A DNA stretch of 64,000 nucleotides from Liopterus haemorrhoidalis (Eukaryota; Arthropoda; Insecta; Coleoptera; Dytiscidae), in NCBI GenBank assembly GCA_963971575.1, contig OZ020611.1, positions 2,542,001-2,606,000 of the forward strand, in the 5' to 3' direction. The stretch's first letter is position 1. Each line of letters starts with the position of its first letter. The notes below the pieces were generated by a model that saw only the letters and a program-made list of their open reading frames with translations, was not told where the DNA came from and did not search any database. Below, piece by piece: positions 23,299 through 33,775 of this stretch. A program made the translations under genes and the position numbers.

Positions 23299-24336
23299 CT
23301 AAAAATACATATTACATATTTTTGATAATTTATAATGTTTATAAATTTATTTTTTATTACTTGTTGTCATCTTCTTCGGCAATTAAATGAACTAAATGTA
23401 TCAATTCCATTTTCTTGTAAATAAAAATGTTTAACTTTAAATACAATTTCGGGAAACGTTACAGTCTGATCCAGTGCCAAACACAACCTCAAATTTAGCG
23501 CTATAGAGAGATATATCTGGCTGTAGCTTAAAGAAAAATTTAAGGATTTATTTAACGTTAAATGGTGACCATAATTGCACTTCACGCTAAAACCTGTGAC
23601 CTTCACATTTAAAGAGCTTAAATATTTAACTGAATGACCATAATCGCACCATTAAACAGTGATAAGATTTCCTAAATTATTGTGAAGAATAAATTGTCCA
23701 TTCGAACGTAGTGCTTTTTTAATTGAACAGTTGGGACAATTGGTGATAGTGAATTCGATAACATTTTGGTGGATATACGCGCCAAATTCAAACAACAGTT
23801 TAAAGAATGTTAAGGTTTTTTAATTTTTTGTGAATGACAAATTATCCATTGCAATTTATTTAGTTTTTAATAAAGTGGTACAATTGGTGCTTATGGTGGT
23901 TATGAAAATACGCGCCAAATACAAACGGCAGTGATAAAGGTTTCTAATTTTTTTGTGAAAGACAAACTGTCCGTAACAATTTAGTGATATTTTTAATTGA
24001 ACAGTTGGGTTAATTGGTGCCTGTCAATTAGATAATATATTGGTGGAAATACACATTGAATTCAAGCAGCAGTTTGAACAATGATAAGGGTTTCTAATTC
24101 TTTTGTGAAAGACAAATTTTCCATTGCAATTTAAAGTCTATTCCAAACGATTAGGTTAAACTAGATTTTCAAATCTAGTAATTTTTACAGATTGACTGAA
24201 ACTTTTGATGATTTTGTTCAGGAAAAGCCAACTTAAATATATAAAAAAATAGCTAATGACAACTTACAAAAATGAAAATTCCAGTTAGTTCCTCCTAATT
24301 GTTTGGAATATCCTGCAGTGTTTTTTTTTTTTTTTT

Positions 24337-25077
24337 ACCGATCGCCAACATATATAGGGGAGATATTGTGATCATACCGATTTTGACATTTCGAGATTTC
24401 GATGGATCTCCACGAATTGAGGTCCCTACATAACGTTTTGACTTTTTTAGCATGATGTCTGTCGGTCTGTCTGTCTGTGTACACGTGCAGAGCAAATTCG
24501 GCAAAAAGGATTTTTATGAAACTTCATATTTAAACTTCTGCTATCAATGGAACAAGTTGATCAACTTTTGATAAAAATCGGTTGACTAGAAATGGGAGTT
24601 TACTCGTGTCGATTTTAAGATTTTGGCGAATATTTAGCGACAGAATTATTTTGGAAAAATTTATTTAACAAAATTTGCTATAAATGCAATAACTAATAAC
24701 TTTTATTTGAGACGTTTTTTGATAAAACGAAAAATTTCGAAAAAATTTTGTTAAATTTTTCTCAATTTTTCATACTTATATGTAACGTTTTCATGGTCAT
24801 GGTAAATAATCAGATCAATTCTGTAAAAAATTACTATGTAGTAACGTTACTACAAGATAAAATATTATAAAAAGTATAATGACTTTCATTAATGATAGTA
24901 ACTGACCTTGCTCATAGTGACAAATTTAGTTACTAAAATCATAGTAACTGAGTTACAGAATTGGTCTGGTAATCTCTGTTAGAAAATATTAGGCCAAATT
25001 ATTTCTACTCTGCTGCTAGATTGTATTTTATACAAGTACTTTATGATGGCGGTCGGTCCTGTGGTGGCCACAGCTGA
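24337..25077 (+). mobile_element. repeat family B, copy 2 with nested MITE
   Basis: The family B start (ACCGATCGCCAACATATA), a short GTCT tract (about 24458-24478) and the family B end (GGCGGTCGGT, then CTGTGGTGGCCACAG) are all present. It is interrupted by a 159-bp MITE at 24811-24969. Another B copy follows about 170 bp downstream in the same orientation. Confidence 0.8.
24811..24969. mobile_element. small MITE inside family B copy 2
   Basis: The ends CAGATCAATTCTGTAA and TTACAGAATTGGTCTG are inverted with one mismatch. TAAT occurs on both sides (24807-24810 and 24970-24973) as a possible target duplication. Other B copies lack the segment, which proves the insertion. Confidence 0.75.
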
Positions 25078-25249
25078 TGTTTTACAATTAAAAATATCCT
25101 GTTAGATAGATAAAGATTCGCTGCAAAATTTTATGCATATACTCCAATTACTAATTAAAAAGATATCAGTAGCCATGGATTTCTTTTGTCTTTATTCCAT
25201 TAAGCTCTCAACATTCGCTCGCAACATTCCGCCATCAAATTTTATTTTT

Positions 25250-25897
25250 ACCGACCGTCAACATATATAAGGGAGGTATTGTGATCATACCGATTTTGAC
25301 ATTTCGAGATTTCGATGGATCTCCACGAATTGAGGTCCCTACATAACGTTTTGACTATTTTTAGCATGATGTCTGTCGATCTGTCTGTCTGTCTGTCTGT
25401 CCGTCTGTCTCTCTGTCTGTCCGTCTGTCTGTCCGTCTGTCTACACGTGCAGAGCAAATTAGGCTGAAAGGATTTTTATGAAACTGCATATTTAAGCTGT
25501 TGACATCAATGACACGAGTTGATCAACTTTTGGTAAAAATCGGTAGGCTAGAAATGGGAGTTTACTCGTGTCGATTTTAAGATTTTTACGAATATTTAGC
25601 AACAGAAAAATATTTCGAAAAAAATTATTTAACAAAAGTTGCTATAAATTCAATAAATAATAACTTTTATTTGAGACGTTTTTTGATAAAACGAAAAATT
25701 TCGACAAATTTTTGTAAAATGTTTTAAATTTTTTCTAAGTCTCAATTTTTTCATACTTTTATGTAACGTTTCCATGGTCATGACAAATAATATCTCTGTT
25801 AGAAAATATTAGGTCAAGTTATTTCTACTCTGCTGCTAGAATGTATTATATACGAGTACTTTACGATGGAGGTCGGTCCTGTGGTGGCCACAGCTGA
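25250..25897 (+). mobile_element. repeat family B, copy 3
   Basis: Full-length copy with a GTCT/GTCC tract at about 25371-25440 and the 3' hairpin CTGTGGTGGCCACAG. Same orientation as copy 2. Confidence 0.8.
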
Positions 25898-26515
25898 TTT
25901 TTTATAATAAAATGATCCTATTCAAAAAACAAAATAATTGTTGGATCATTAACAATCACTGTTTATTTAAAATAGTTTTGTTCTTCACCGATTCTTTTTT
26001 GATCTTTTTGTTTCATAAAAATAAAATGAAAAACTGGCGTAATTTGTGTAAAGTCGCACACAAAGTTGTTACTGACAATAAATTTATCAAAATGTACTAT
26101 TTTATGACAGGAGGACTTTACTACTTGCTCCAGTTTGCAACTTTCATATTGTTTTCAAATTAGATTCAAAGAACAAATTGTCTGTGAAAATCAATGATGA
26201 TGCTAAAATTATGGTTTACATGTCGAAAACTTAAAGTTTACTTCAAATTTTAAAAGATTTTTTCACGCTAATAGACTAAAGTAGAAATAATTTTCAAAGC
26301 AAAAATTCAAATCATTAGATGAGAACGAAAACAATTTGAACGTATAAATTATACAATAATATTTAAAACAAAAATTAAATCAATTAAATGTATTTTTAAA
26401 TTAAAAATAATTCTGTAATAGTTTACTAAAATAAATTATAATATTACGAAAATGGTAATATCCGACGGTGGCTAAATTTTTTATATATACTTTTTTAAGA
26501 GGATCCTACATTATA
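25898..26515. other. unassigned AT-rich stretch
   Basis: An 83-codon open frame near 25912 is Ile/Phe/Lys-rich and shows no domain. It is not called. Confidence 0.3.
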
Positions 26516-26523
26516 CACGCGAG

Positions 26524-26891
26524 CAGTCGCGCACCCAGGAATTTTAGTTGGGGGGGGGAAGACAAAATTATTTAAATTATGAATAAGGTTCACAATTCTA
26601 AATTTCAAGTGATGATCTAAAAAAAAGGTCCTCGCTTCGGAAATACAAAGTGATTACTTAAAACAAAAAAGGTCCTCACTTCTAAAATACAAGTGGCGAC
26701 CTAAAAAAAAGATCCTCGCTTTGAAAATACAAACTGATGACCTAAAAAAAAGGTCCTCACTTCTAAAATACAAGTGACAACCTAAAAAAAAAGATCCTCA
26801 TCTCTATTTTTTAAATTTTCTAGTGTGTTTGTGTGTTTTTATTTTTATTTCCTTCCTTCTTGGGGGGGGGGCTCCCCTGGGTGCGCCACTG
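26524..26891. mobile_element. hAT-type MITE with internal direct repeats
   Basis: The ends CAGTCGCGCACCCAGG and CCCTGGGTGCGCCACTG are inverted. The flanks CACGCGAG and CACGCAAG form an 8-bp duplication with one mismatch. Inside are about five degenerate units containing AAAAAAGGTCCTCAC and AAAATACAAGTG. The same words recur in the MITE at 37286-37615. Confidence 0.8.
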
Positions 26892-26899
26892 CACGCAAG

Positions 26900-27260
26900 G
26901 ATATCACTTTATTTGTAAATAATTCATACGAATTTAGAAAAAATAATGCAGCAGAATTAGCAAATAATATATGATTTTTACATATATTTTTATTAGATTT
27001 TGGTCGATTGCATTACGTAAGTAATTCCGTTAGTAATGTTATTGTAAATATGAATATATCACTGCAATTCACAAAGTAGTATAACATGCAATCCTGAAAT
27101 AATTTTGGCTGCCAAAAACTATGTCATTTTTAATAAAAATGTCTAATTAATGTTTAAATTTAATGTTAAGTCACGTTTAATAAATATAAGTTTTTGAACA
27201 AATTAAGATTTTGTTTCTATTCCAGTTTCCTTACAAATGTGACAACTATTTTGGTTTATT
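26900..27260. other. unassigned AT-rich stretch
   Basis: Nothing recognisable. Confidence 0.3.
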
Positions 27261-27267
27261 TTCTCTA

Positions 27268-27785
27268 AAATAAACTGTTATAACTAGTTATTATATGAAA
27301 TAACATGAAATAAATTAAATTTTAATTTTTCAATTAAATTTAATTTGTAATTTTTTTTTTTTTTTTAAATAATGGTAAGAAGTAATAGTTTTTTTTTTTT
27401 CTAAATAGTCAAATAGTTTATTTTAGAGATATTTTGTTTCTCTTTTTATTGTTTTCAAAGCTTGCTACGTTCAACTTTGTAAAACTTATGTTGATTATTA
27501 TTTTGTAAATAAATGGTCGCCATTTTGAAATGGTTAACATAAAAATATGATTTTTTGATGTCATTGTAAAGCTAATTTAATGTACTTTTAGGAAAAAAAT
27601 ATAAAATTATCGATTCCCTATGCTAGATCAAAAGTTGACATCATTTCCGGTGAAACCGGAAGTGCCTCAGAATTCTTATAGTAACCTTTAGATGGGCCTT
27701 TTTGTCTAGTTTAACTTTTGTTCTGAAGATTTTTTGTATCTTTACAAATAAAGGAGATTTTCGGGGTGCAAACAAACACCCTGTA
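27268..27785 (+). mobile_element. truncated copy of the long-TIR element at 49473
   Basis: It matches the inner part and right arm of the element at 49473-50646, including ATTTCCGGTGAAACCGGAAG and the end CAAACAAACACCCTGTA. The left arm and the protein-coding exon are missing. Confidence 0.75.
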
Positions 27786-27803
27786 TATTAAAAAAAAAAG
27801 AAT

Positions 27804-28261
27804 GTGTGGTCACCACAGAACCGACCGCCATCACAAAGTACCTGTTTAATTTATGCTGCTTTATCAAAAAATGTCTTAAATAAAAGTTGTTACTTGTTGA
27901 TTTTATAGCAACTTTTGTTTAATAAATTTTTTCGAAATATTTCTCTGCTGTGAAATATTTGCAAAAATCTTAAAACTGACACGAGTAAACTCCCATTTCT
28001 AGTTAACCAATTTTTATCTATAATTCTAGTTAACCTATAATTTAAAGTTGGTCAACTCGTGCCATTGATTTCAAAAGTTTAAATATTAAGTTTCATAAAA
28101 TTTTTTTTGGCCGAAATGACAGACAGACAGGCAGACAGACATCATGCTAAAAATAGTCAAAACGTTATGTAGGGACCTCAATTCTTGGAGATCCATCGAA
28201 ATCTCGAAATGTTAAAATCGGTATGATCACAATACCTCCCTTATATATGTTGGCGGTCGGT
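27804..28261 (-). mobile_element. repeat family B, copy 4
   Basis: Minus-strand copy. The 5' end (TGGCGGTCGGT as seen on plus) is at 28261, the GACA tract is short (about 28118-28140) and the 3' hairpin TGTGGTCACCACA is at about 27804. It has a small internal duplication (TCTAGTTAACC near 27998 and 28025). Confidence 0.75.
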
Positions 28262-28563
28262 AAAAATCTATGCAGTTAAATTTGGAGACAAAGGGAAATC
28301 TTGCAGCATGATATATTCCATCTGAACTAAATTTAATATGTCATCATAGGCATAGTTTTTATATATAAAATTTGGCATCTTTTAAATTAATTTTTATTAT
28401 TGATTTACTTATCTCAATAAAAATGTATCTCTGCCAAGGTTCAAGCAATTAGTAAATCTATTTACTTTGATTTTTACACATATTTGAAGGCAGTTACTTG
28501 TTTGGACATTGCACCACAAACACATAATTTTAAGGATGAGATATACCTACACATAATATTTAA

Positions 28564-28950
28564 CCGCTTAAGGACTACGCCCGAGTATACTCGGGCGGCT
28601 ATTATGTGCGAAAATTCCCACACCCGAGATAACTCGGGCAAGCTTTACCTGCAGAAAAGATCACTCCCGAATGTACTCGGGCGAAAATAAATACGATTGA
28701 TGGTATGTGGAAGCGAGACAAAATACAGCTACGATGATTCAAACGAGGTACGAGAGAAAATTAATATTTTTTTATGAATTTCTTTTATTTCTCGACCCAC
28801 ACTATGCACCATAATATCAACTTTCAATCCCATTTAGGGCCCGAAATGGCTTTTATGGAAGGATATATATGTTCAGTAAATAAAATTCATTCATAAAAAA
28901 AATTGTGTTTATTTTTCCATTTTTAATTTTTTTAATGATTATTGAAGGGG
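28564..28950. mobile_element. piggyBac-like MITE
   Basis: TTAA flanks both sides (28560-28563 and 28951-28954), the piggyBac target. The ends CCGCTTAAGG and TTGAAGGGG are partly inverted. The left subterminal region has three copies of a CCCGAG...CTCGGG palindrome (for example CCCGAGTATACTCGGG). No transposase. Confidence 0.6.
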
Positions 28951-29171
28951 TTAATTAAACACATAAGAATATATTTGCCCTCTGATGTCAGATTTTTTAA
29001 ATAATTTACAGATCAATTTAATTAAATTAGGTATTTCTATTTTCAAATAAATTTATTTAGTAAACGAAACTAACAAAACTCAACATATTTATTTTTATTC
29101 AGTAAAATAAAGAATAAAAAATATAAACAGCCAATAAACGACTTACTCAGACGATTTTTTTTTTTTTTTTT

Positions 29172-29234
29172 GGGCTGCGTTAGGCGCAAATAGTCTTCGT
29201 TGCTGTGGGCCAAAAATTTTAACTAACTAACTAA
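29172..29234 (+). mobile_element. 5'-truncated retroposon 3' end with (AACT)n tail
   Basis: The core GGCGCAAATAGTCTTCGTTG plus a tail of AACT repeats is flanked by AGACGATTTTTTTTT on both sides (before the insertion and after 29234), which is a retroposition target duplication. The same 3' end occurs at 48784-48848. Confidence 0.65.
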
Positions 29235-29390
29235 CTAGACGATTTTTTTTTTGTCACACGTAATTAACCCGAAAAAGAAATTGAATAAAATAGATTGTTT
29301 ACGTATTTTGTAAATAAAATTAATATTTTATTGGGTATCTATCAGTCGAATGAAAAAAATCACACATTGTCAAATTTTTAAAAAATAATA

Positions 29391-30268
29391 TTATTTCTGT
29401 TTGCTTACTATAGTTTCGATTCTGAATCATTTTTCAAAGCCTGATAAATTTTTATATATTAAGTATAATGAATTATCACAAAAATTAGGTATTTTCGAAT
29501 GCATTTAGTTCAGGGGTCGGCAACTTGCGGCTCTTTTAGATAATTTTGAGGCCCTTTGAAAATTGGCTGGTTTATATTTTAATATAATTTATTTTTTAAT
29601 TTTAGGCTTTCTGCCTGTACTATACAGGTTTTGTTTTCTTCAGGATGTTTTACGGTGCAATTCCCGCCCGGTAATTCCCCGAGTTACTGCATATTCCCTT
29701 TTAGAAGAAGTGATTTGTTTGGAAAAAAAGTTACCTGTATTTTTGAATGATTTACGTGCAGAAATATTTTTACATTTTTTTAATATACAAAAACAAAAGG
29801 ACAATAACAACGTTATTAATGCAATTTTTTTTGCACAAATTATTGTTAAAATGTAAGAAGCTTTTGGAGAAAGATTTAAAGAGTTTAGAAAATATAAAGC
29901 TACACTAGCTTTTTTGACAAAACTAATTGAAGCAGATATGCAGCAATTACATTTATCACCATTTCTATTGATTAATCAGGCACAATTTGAACTTCAATTA
30001 TTGAATTTGAAATCCAAAGGTTTATGGAACAATATATTCTTAAAACTTAATTCTGAACTGGAAAGTTTAGAAAGAAAAAAATGCATTTTATCTTCCCAGC
30101 ATAAGTGGACCAAAATTCACAATCTTCAAAATGTAGATAAAGTTGTTTTCGAAGCTTAGAATCGTCTTCCAGAATCGTTCAATCATTTAAAAAATTATGC
30201 TTTTGGACTATTGACAATTTTCGGATCCACATATTATGTGAGCAACTATAGTAAGCAAACAGAAATAA
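29391..30268. repeat. 25-bp perfect inverted repeats bracketing a hAT fragment
   Basis: 29391-29415 and 30244-30268 are exact reverse complements and include TTTGCTTACTATAG. They lie outside the hAT left terminus (29511) and just after the point where the hAT homology breaks off (about 30238). They are therefore not the element's TIRs. Confidence 0.8.
29511..30238 (+). pseudogene. hAT element, 3'-truncated, with transposase remnant
   Basis: It begins CAGGGGTCGGCAAC, the same hAT terminus as the complete copy at 54689. The readable protein includes LPVFLNDLRAEIF, EAFGERFKEFRKYKA, LHLSPFLLINQAQFELQLLN and LKNYAFGLLTIFGST, which is the C-terminal half of a hAT transposase (GTF2IRD2-like group). 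A TAG near 30157 replaces Trp, and an earlier stop lies at about 29854. The right terminus is absent. Confidence 0.8.
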
Positions 30269-30707
30269 AATTGAATTTATATTAATTGATAAAGTATTTG
30301 ACAAACTCTGTGTTGTTTTATTTTTTATTTTTTTATTTTGCCCATAGCCAACAAGATATTATTTATAACAATAATGGAAATTTGGCTTGTTGTTGCATAT
30401 CTATATCTATAGATATTCGATTTTCAGCAAGACGGTTTATCAACTGTTCTATACACTTAATAGGTATTTATTTGGCAAATTTCATTCATGACAAAATAAT
30501 TATAAATGTAATTTTTCGCATAATTTACTGCAGAATTAAGTTTGCAAAAAGGTATTTGTTAATTTGCTACTTGCGTAAGCTTTTAATTGTTAAATTAAGC
30601 TTATTAGAAATGTGTATTTTATATCATATAGCCAAGAAATTGCAGAATCTTCGCGCTAGATTAGTGTATTACATTCATATGTTTTCAATAATAAGGTTGT
30701 CACTTAC

Positions 30708-31026
30708 TTTGCAAATTCATTGTGGACGGAAACATAGCAGCCCTATGATGTACATCCTGGTGATGGGGTCTCGCCCCCATAACAGCGCACTGCGATCCCG
30801 CCGCCGCATGATGGTGTCCAACACCCATAGCACCACCGGCCGTCGGGTTATAAGACCTCGCCATCGAAGCAGCAGCCGCAGTATAACGATAAGCAGCCTG
30901 AGACATTTGACTACAAGATGTCAAATCCCCATAAGAACAAGGCATATTACCCAAACCTGTCGGATCCATCCCGCTCTGAAGACACGAAGAATCAAAACCA
31001 GCTTGATTCAAATAAGAATAGTCCAT
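30708..31026 (-). CDS. Phox2: Phox2 homeobox gene, first coding exon
   Basis: The exon starts at ATG 31024-31026 on the minus strand and encodes 106 residues plus one base. It ends at 30708, where the intron begins GTAAGTG (30707-30701), a consensus donor in phase 1. Hallmarks of the PHOX2 N-terminus are MDYSYLN at residues 1-7, a Cys and GMDP motif, YGDLTSCSQMSQAAYRY, and QCAVMGARPHHQDVHH, equivalent to the vertebrate segment ending in 'LRDHQ'. His and Ala runs (GHHHAAAG) are also present. Phox2 is a paired-type homeodomain transcription factor of visceral and autonomic neurons. The homeodomain itself must be in later exons, none of which was recognised in the window. The 319 bp are GC-rich in AT-rich surroundings. 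The antisense strand is also open but shows no domain. Confidence 0.85.
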
Positions 31027-31800
31027 TTTGACCAAAGAAATCACAAAATGAATCGGATTAACAAACAGATTGGTACGTATTAAATGAAAGTTTGCATGTT
31101 CCAACAAGTTCCAACAAGTCACAACACGTTTTAAAGTCGTAACACTTTTGGTTCACTTCTTCACTATTAAATACCTCACTAAATGAATTAATATTGAGAG
31201 TTATAAGCGTAAGGTCTTATTCGGTAATTGAATCAGTGCCTTAGATATCAAATTATGGCGATTACGTATAATATCGTCTTTTTCAAGTCTAACAGACTAG
31301 TACCGACTGGTTGCTTGCGCCGAAATCAAATGATAAGCTTAATTCAATAACGCGCTCGAAACCTTTGAGGGGTGGTAACGAAAAACTCACAGGGGTGACA
31401 AGTATAACAGCAGTAGGGGCGTAACAACCCTCCATGGCGTATACTAACAACCAATAGGATAACCGCGCGCCCTCACGATCTCATCCCTTATTGGTTGTTA
31501 TATTCCTGTGACGTCACAGGACACATACATGTCATGTGACAGGGGTGACAAACACATACACTCACACACAACCAATACCTACGCAATTTTACGTATAGTA
31601 GAGTTATATTAAAATACTTTTTGTTTTTTTTTATTTTTAAATTGCATTTGCCTTCGCATAATTTGATCTGTTTTCTTATTTGTAACATTTGCATCTGAGA
31701 TGTGTTTGGAATGGGATTCCACCTGTGGCTGTTGCTTTAGTGTGTACCTGACCACACGGTATTATGGGACTTAGGTCTGAGCTAGATCTATTACATTGTT
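31027..31800 (-). promoter_or_regulatory. probable 5' region of Phox2
   Basis: This stretch is upstream of the Phox2 start codon, holds no recognised repeat and is less AT-rich than most of the window. It contains TAATTGAATCA at 31225-31235, one base from the TAATTNAATTA palindrome bound by paired-type homeodomains; two CCAAT boxes in opposite orientation near 31451 and 31491; and a CRE palindrome at 31505-31520. A GGGGTGACAA word occurs twice (near 31392 and 31542). No TATA box or transcription start can be fixed. The role is inferred from position. Confidence 0.45.
31505..31520. promoter_or_regulatory. cAMP response element inside a 16-bp palindrome
   Basis: CCTGTGACGTCACAGG is a perfect palindrome with the full CRE TGACGTCA at its centre (31509-31516), about 480 bp upstream of the Phox2 start codon. 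CREB/ATF binding is inferred. Similar TGACGTCA words also occur in TE-derived sequence elsewhere in the window. Confidence 0.5.
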
Positions 31801-32031
31801 CGCGTAATTACGTTGTTGTAATAGGGATGGAGATAACAGCCTCTTCATTTCTAAATATTACTCGAATATTCGCGTAGGAGGGAATGTTTCTTATATAAAT
31901 AAATTTATTAGATGGTCTTATAAAATGTTGAATGAAAGACGATTCTTTCTCTTTCGATTTGTCGATCTTTTTACGGAATGATTAATGCATTATTTATATT
32001 TTTATTATTAGTATTATTTTTTCTTCTTTTT

Positions 32032-32160
32032 TCCGACCGTCAACATATATAAGGGAGGTATTGTGATCATACCGATTTTGACACTTCGAGATTTCGATGG
32101 ATCTCCACGAATTGAGGTCCCTACATAACGTTTTGACTATTTTTAGCATGATGTCTGTCG

Positions 32161-32191
<31 letters not shown>

Positions 32192-32204
32192 TTTCCGTCT
32201 GTCC

Positions 32205-32247
<43 letters not shown>

Positions 32248-32717
32248 CGTCTGTCCGTCTATCTGTGTACACGTGCAGAGCAAATTAGGCTAAAAGGATT
32301 TTTATGAAACTGCATATTTAAGCTTTTGACATCAATGAAACGAGTTGATCAACTTAAAATCGGTTGACTAGAAATGGGAGTTTACTCGTATTGATTTTAA
32401 GATTTTTGCGAATATTTAGTAACAGAAAAATATTTCGAAAAAATTTTTGAACAAAAGTTGCTATAAATGCAATAACTAATAACTTTTATTTGAGACGTTT
32501 TTTGATAGAACGAAAAATTTCGACAAATATTTGTAAATTTTTTTAAAATTTTTAAATAAGTCTCAATTTTTTCATACTTGTATGTAACGTTTCCATGGTC
32601 ATGATAAATAATATCTCTGTTAGAAAATATTAGGCCAAGTTATTTCTACTCTGCTGCTAGAATGTATTTTATACAAGTACTTTTGATGGCGGTCGGTCCT
32701 GTGGTGGCCACAGCTGA
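32032..32717 (+). mobile_element. repeat family B, copy 5
   Basis: Full-length copy with the longest microsatellite of the family here (about 32155-32268, mostly GTCT and GTCC units) and the 3' hairpin CTGTGGTGGCCACAG. It lies about 1 kb upstream of the Phox2 start. Confidence 0.8.
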
Positions 32718-32862
32718 TTTTTTTTTGTAAATTAATACCATCTTATTTTTATATTTGTTAATTTACATATATTTGTTATATATGTATTGTATTAGTTGGG
32801 TTCCGACCTGTAAATACTTATCATGAATAAATTATTTGGAATGTGTAAACATTCCTCTAAGC

Positions 32863-32929
32863 CAGAGATTCCCAACAGAGGGTACGCGCTACGTTGTTTA
32901 GGCGTACGCAAAAAAAATACATACGAGCA
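32863..32929. mobile_element. hAT left-end remnant
   Basis: CAGAGATTCCCAAC followed by GGGTACGCGC resembles the hAT terminus seen complete at 47910. The rest is missing, apparently replaced by a mariner. Confidence 0.4.
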
Positions 32930-33660
32930 ATTTACAAAAACTAAGAAAGAAAAAAAATTTTTTTTTGAACAAACTGTTTTATTTTGTTTCAAAATATTCG
33001 CCTTTGAGATTTATATACTTTTGCATGCGTTCAAACCAATTCTCGAATCATTTTTTCCACTCTGAAGTTGGTATCTCAAAAACATGGTTTTCGAAGGCTT
33101 CAACAGCTTCTTGAGGTGATGAAAATCGCTGTTTACGCATTTTTTGTTTGACATTGTGGAACAAAAAAAATTCGTTAGGGGATAAATCAGGAGAATACGG
33201 GCAATTAGATATTAATTCGATGTTTTTCTTCTTCAAATAATCAATTGTTTGACGTTCTGTGTGGGAGCTTTCATTGTCATGATAAAGAATGATGCGACGT
33301 TAGTGGTTGTTTTTTCTGATTTTGTCGATGACTTCTTCAAATTATGCGGAATCCATCGGGAACAAATCTTTTTCACAGTTAAATGTTCATGCAAAATCGA
33401 ATGTATTGCAGTCTGCGATATGCCAAAGGATGCCACTATCTCACGGTAAGTCACACACCGATCTTTTTCAATCATTTTGGGCAAAGTATCGATGTTTTTT
33501 TTTTTAATTACAACTGATTTTGGTCGACCTTCACGAGATTCATCACTGAAGGACGCACGACCACGACGAAATTCTGCAAACCAATTGTAAGTAGTCTTTT
33601 CTGATGGTGCTTCTATACCAAAAGTTGACCAAAGCCAATCTATGCATTGTTGTTCAGTTG
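32930..33660 (-). pseudogene. DD34D mariner with internal deletion
   Basis: Third member of the 2084 family. The C-terminal half is readable at 33048-33236 (NIELISNCPYSPDLSPNEFF, SPQEAVEAFENHVFE) and the helix-turn-helix at 33350-33484 (REIVASFGISQTAIHSILHE). The middle of the gene, including the first catalytic aspartate, is deleted at a junction near 33345. The third catalytic position reads Glu instead of Asp. The right TIR is lost. Confidence 0.85.
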
Positions 33661-33775
33661 CCAGTTTCCATTGTAGCCAGAAAAAAATCCATTTTTAGAA
33701 TTAATCATGGCAAGTCTGTTTATTTTAAACCAATTATTATTAGAACAAATTGAACATCAAGAGGTTAATAAGTAA

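Larger units (their letters stand above)
22147..23651 (-). mobile_element. PIF/Harbinger element inserted in the satellite
   Basis: Perfect 16-bp inverted ends, TGGTGCGATTATGGTC and its complement, are flanked by the 3-bp duplication TTA (22144-22146 and 23652-23654), as expected for Harbinger. It carries a Harbinger-type nuclease exon on the minus strand and, near its left end, another MITE. At 1505 bp it is shorter than an autonomous element. Confidence 0.85.
21590..24125 (+). repeat. satellite array (unit about 140 bp), split by a DNA transposon
   Basis: Units share AATTGAACAGTTTGGACAAT, TACGCGCCAAATTCAAAC and GATATGGTTTTCTAAG. The anchors recur near 21617, 21757, 21907 and 22050, then after the 22147-23651 insertion near 23719, 23870 and 23995. 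Spacing is roughly 125-150 bp. Right-hand units are more diverged. Confidence 0.85.

Noticed and set aside
1..30707. Phox2 homeobox exon (exon 2) on the minus strand
   Set aside because: Looked for the paired-type homeodomain signature by eye and did not find it. A short exon could be missed, so this is absence of evidence only.
30286..31083. 265-codon plus-strand open frame over the Phox2 exon
   Set aside because: It is the antisense of a GC-rich exon and low-complexity AT DNA. The peptide has no domain, whereas the minus strand gives a conserved N-terminus and a consensus splice donor.
32097..32288. Open frames encoding runs of TDRQ, SVCL or QTDG near family B and A copies
   Set aside because: They are translations of the (GTCY)n microsatellite and its flanks, repeated at every copy and on both strands. 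They are not proteins.
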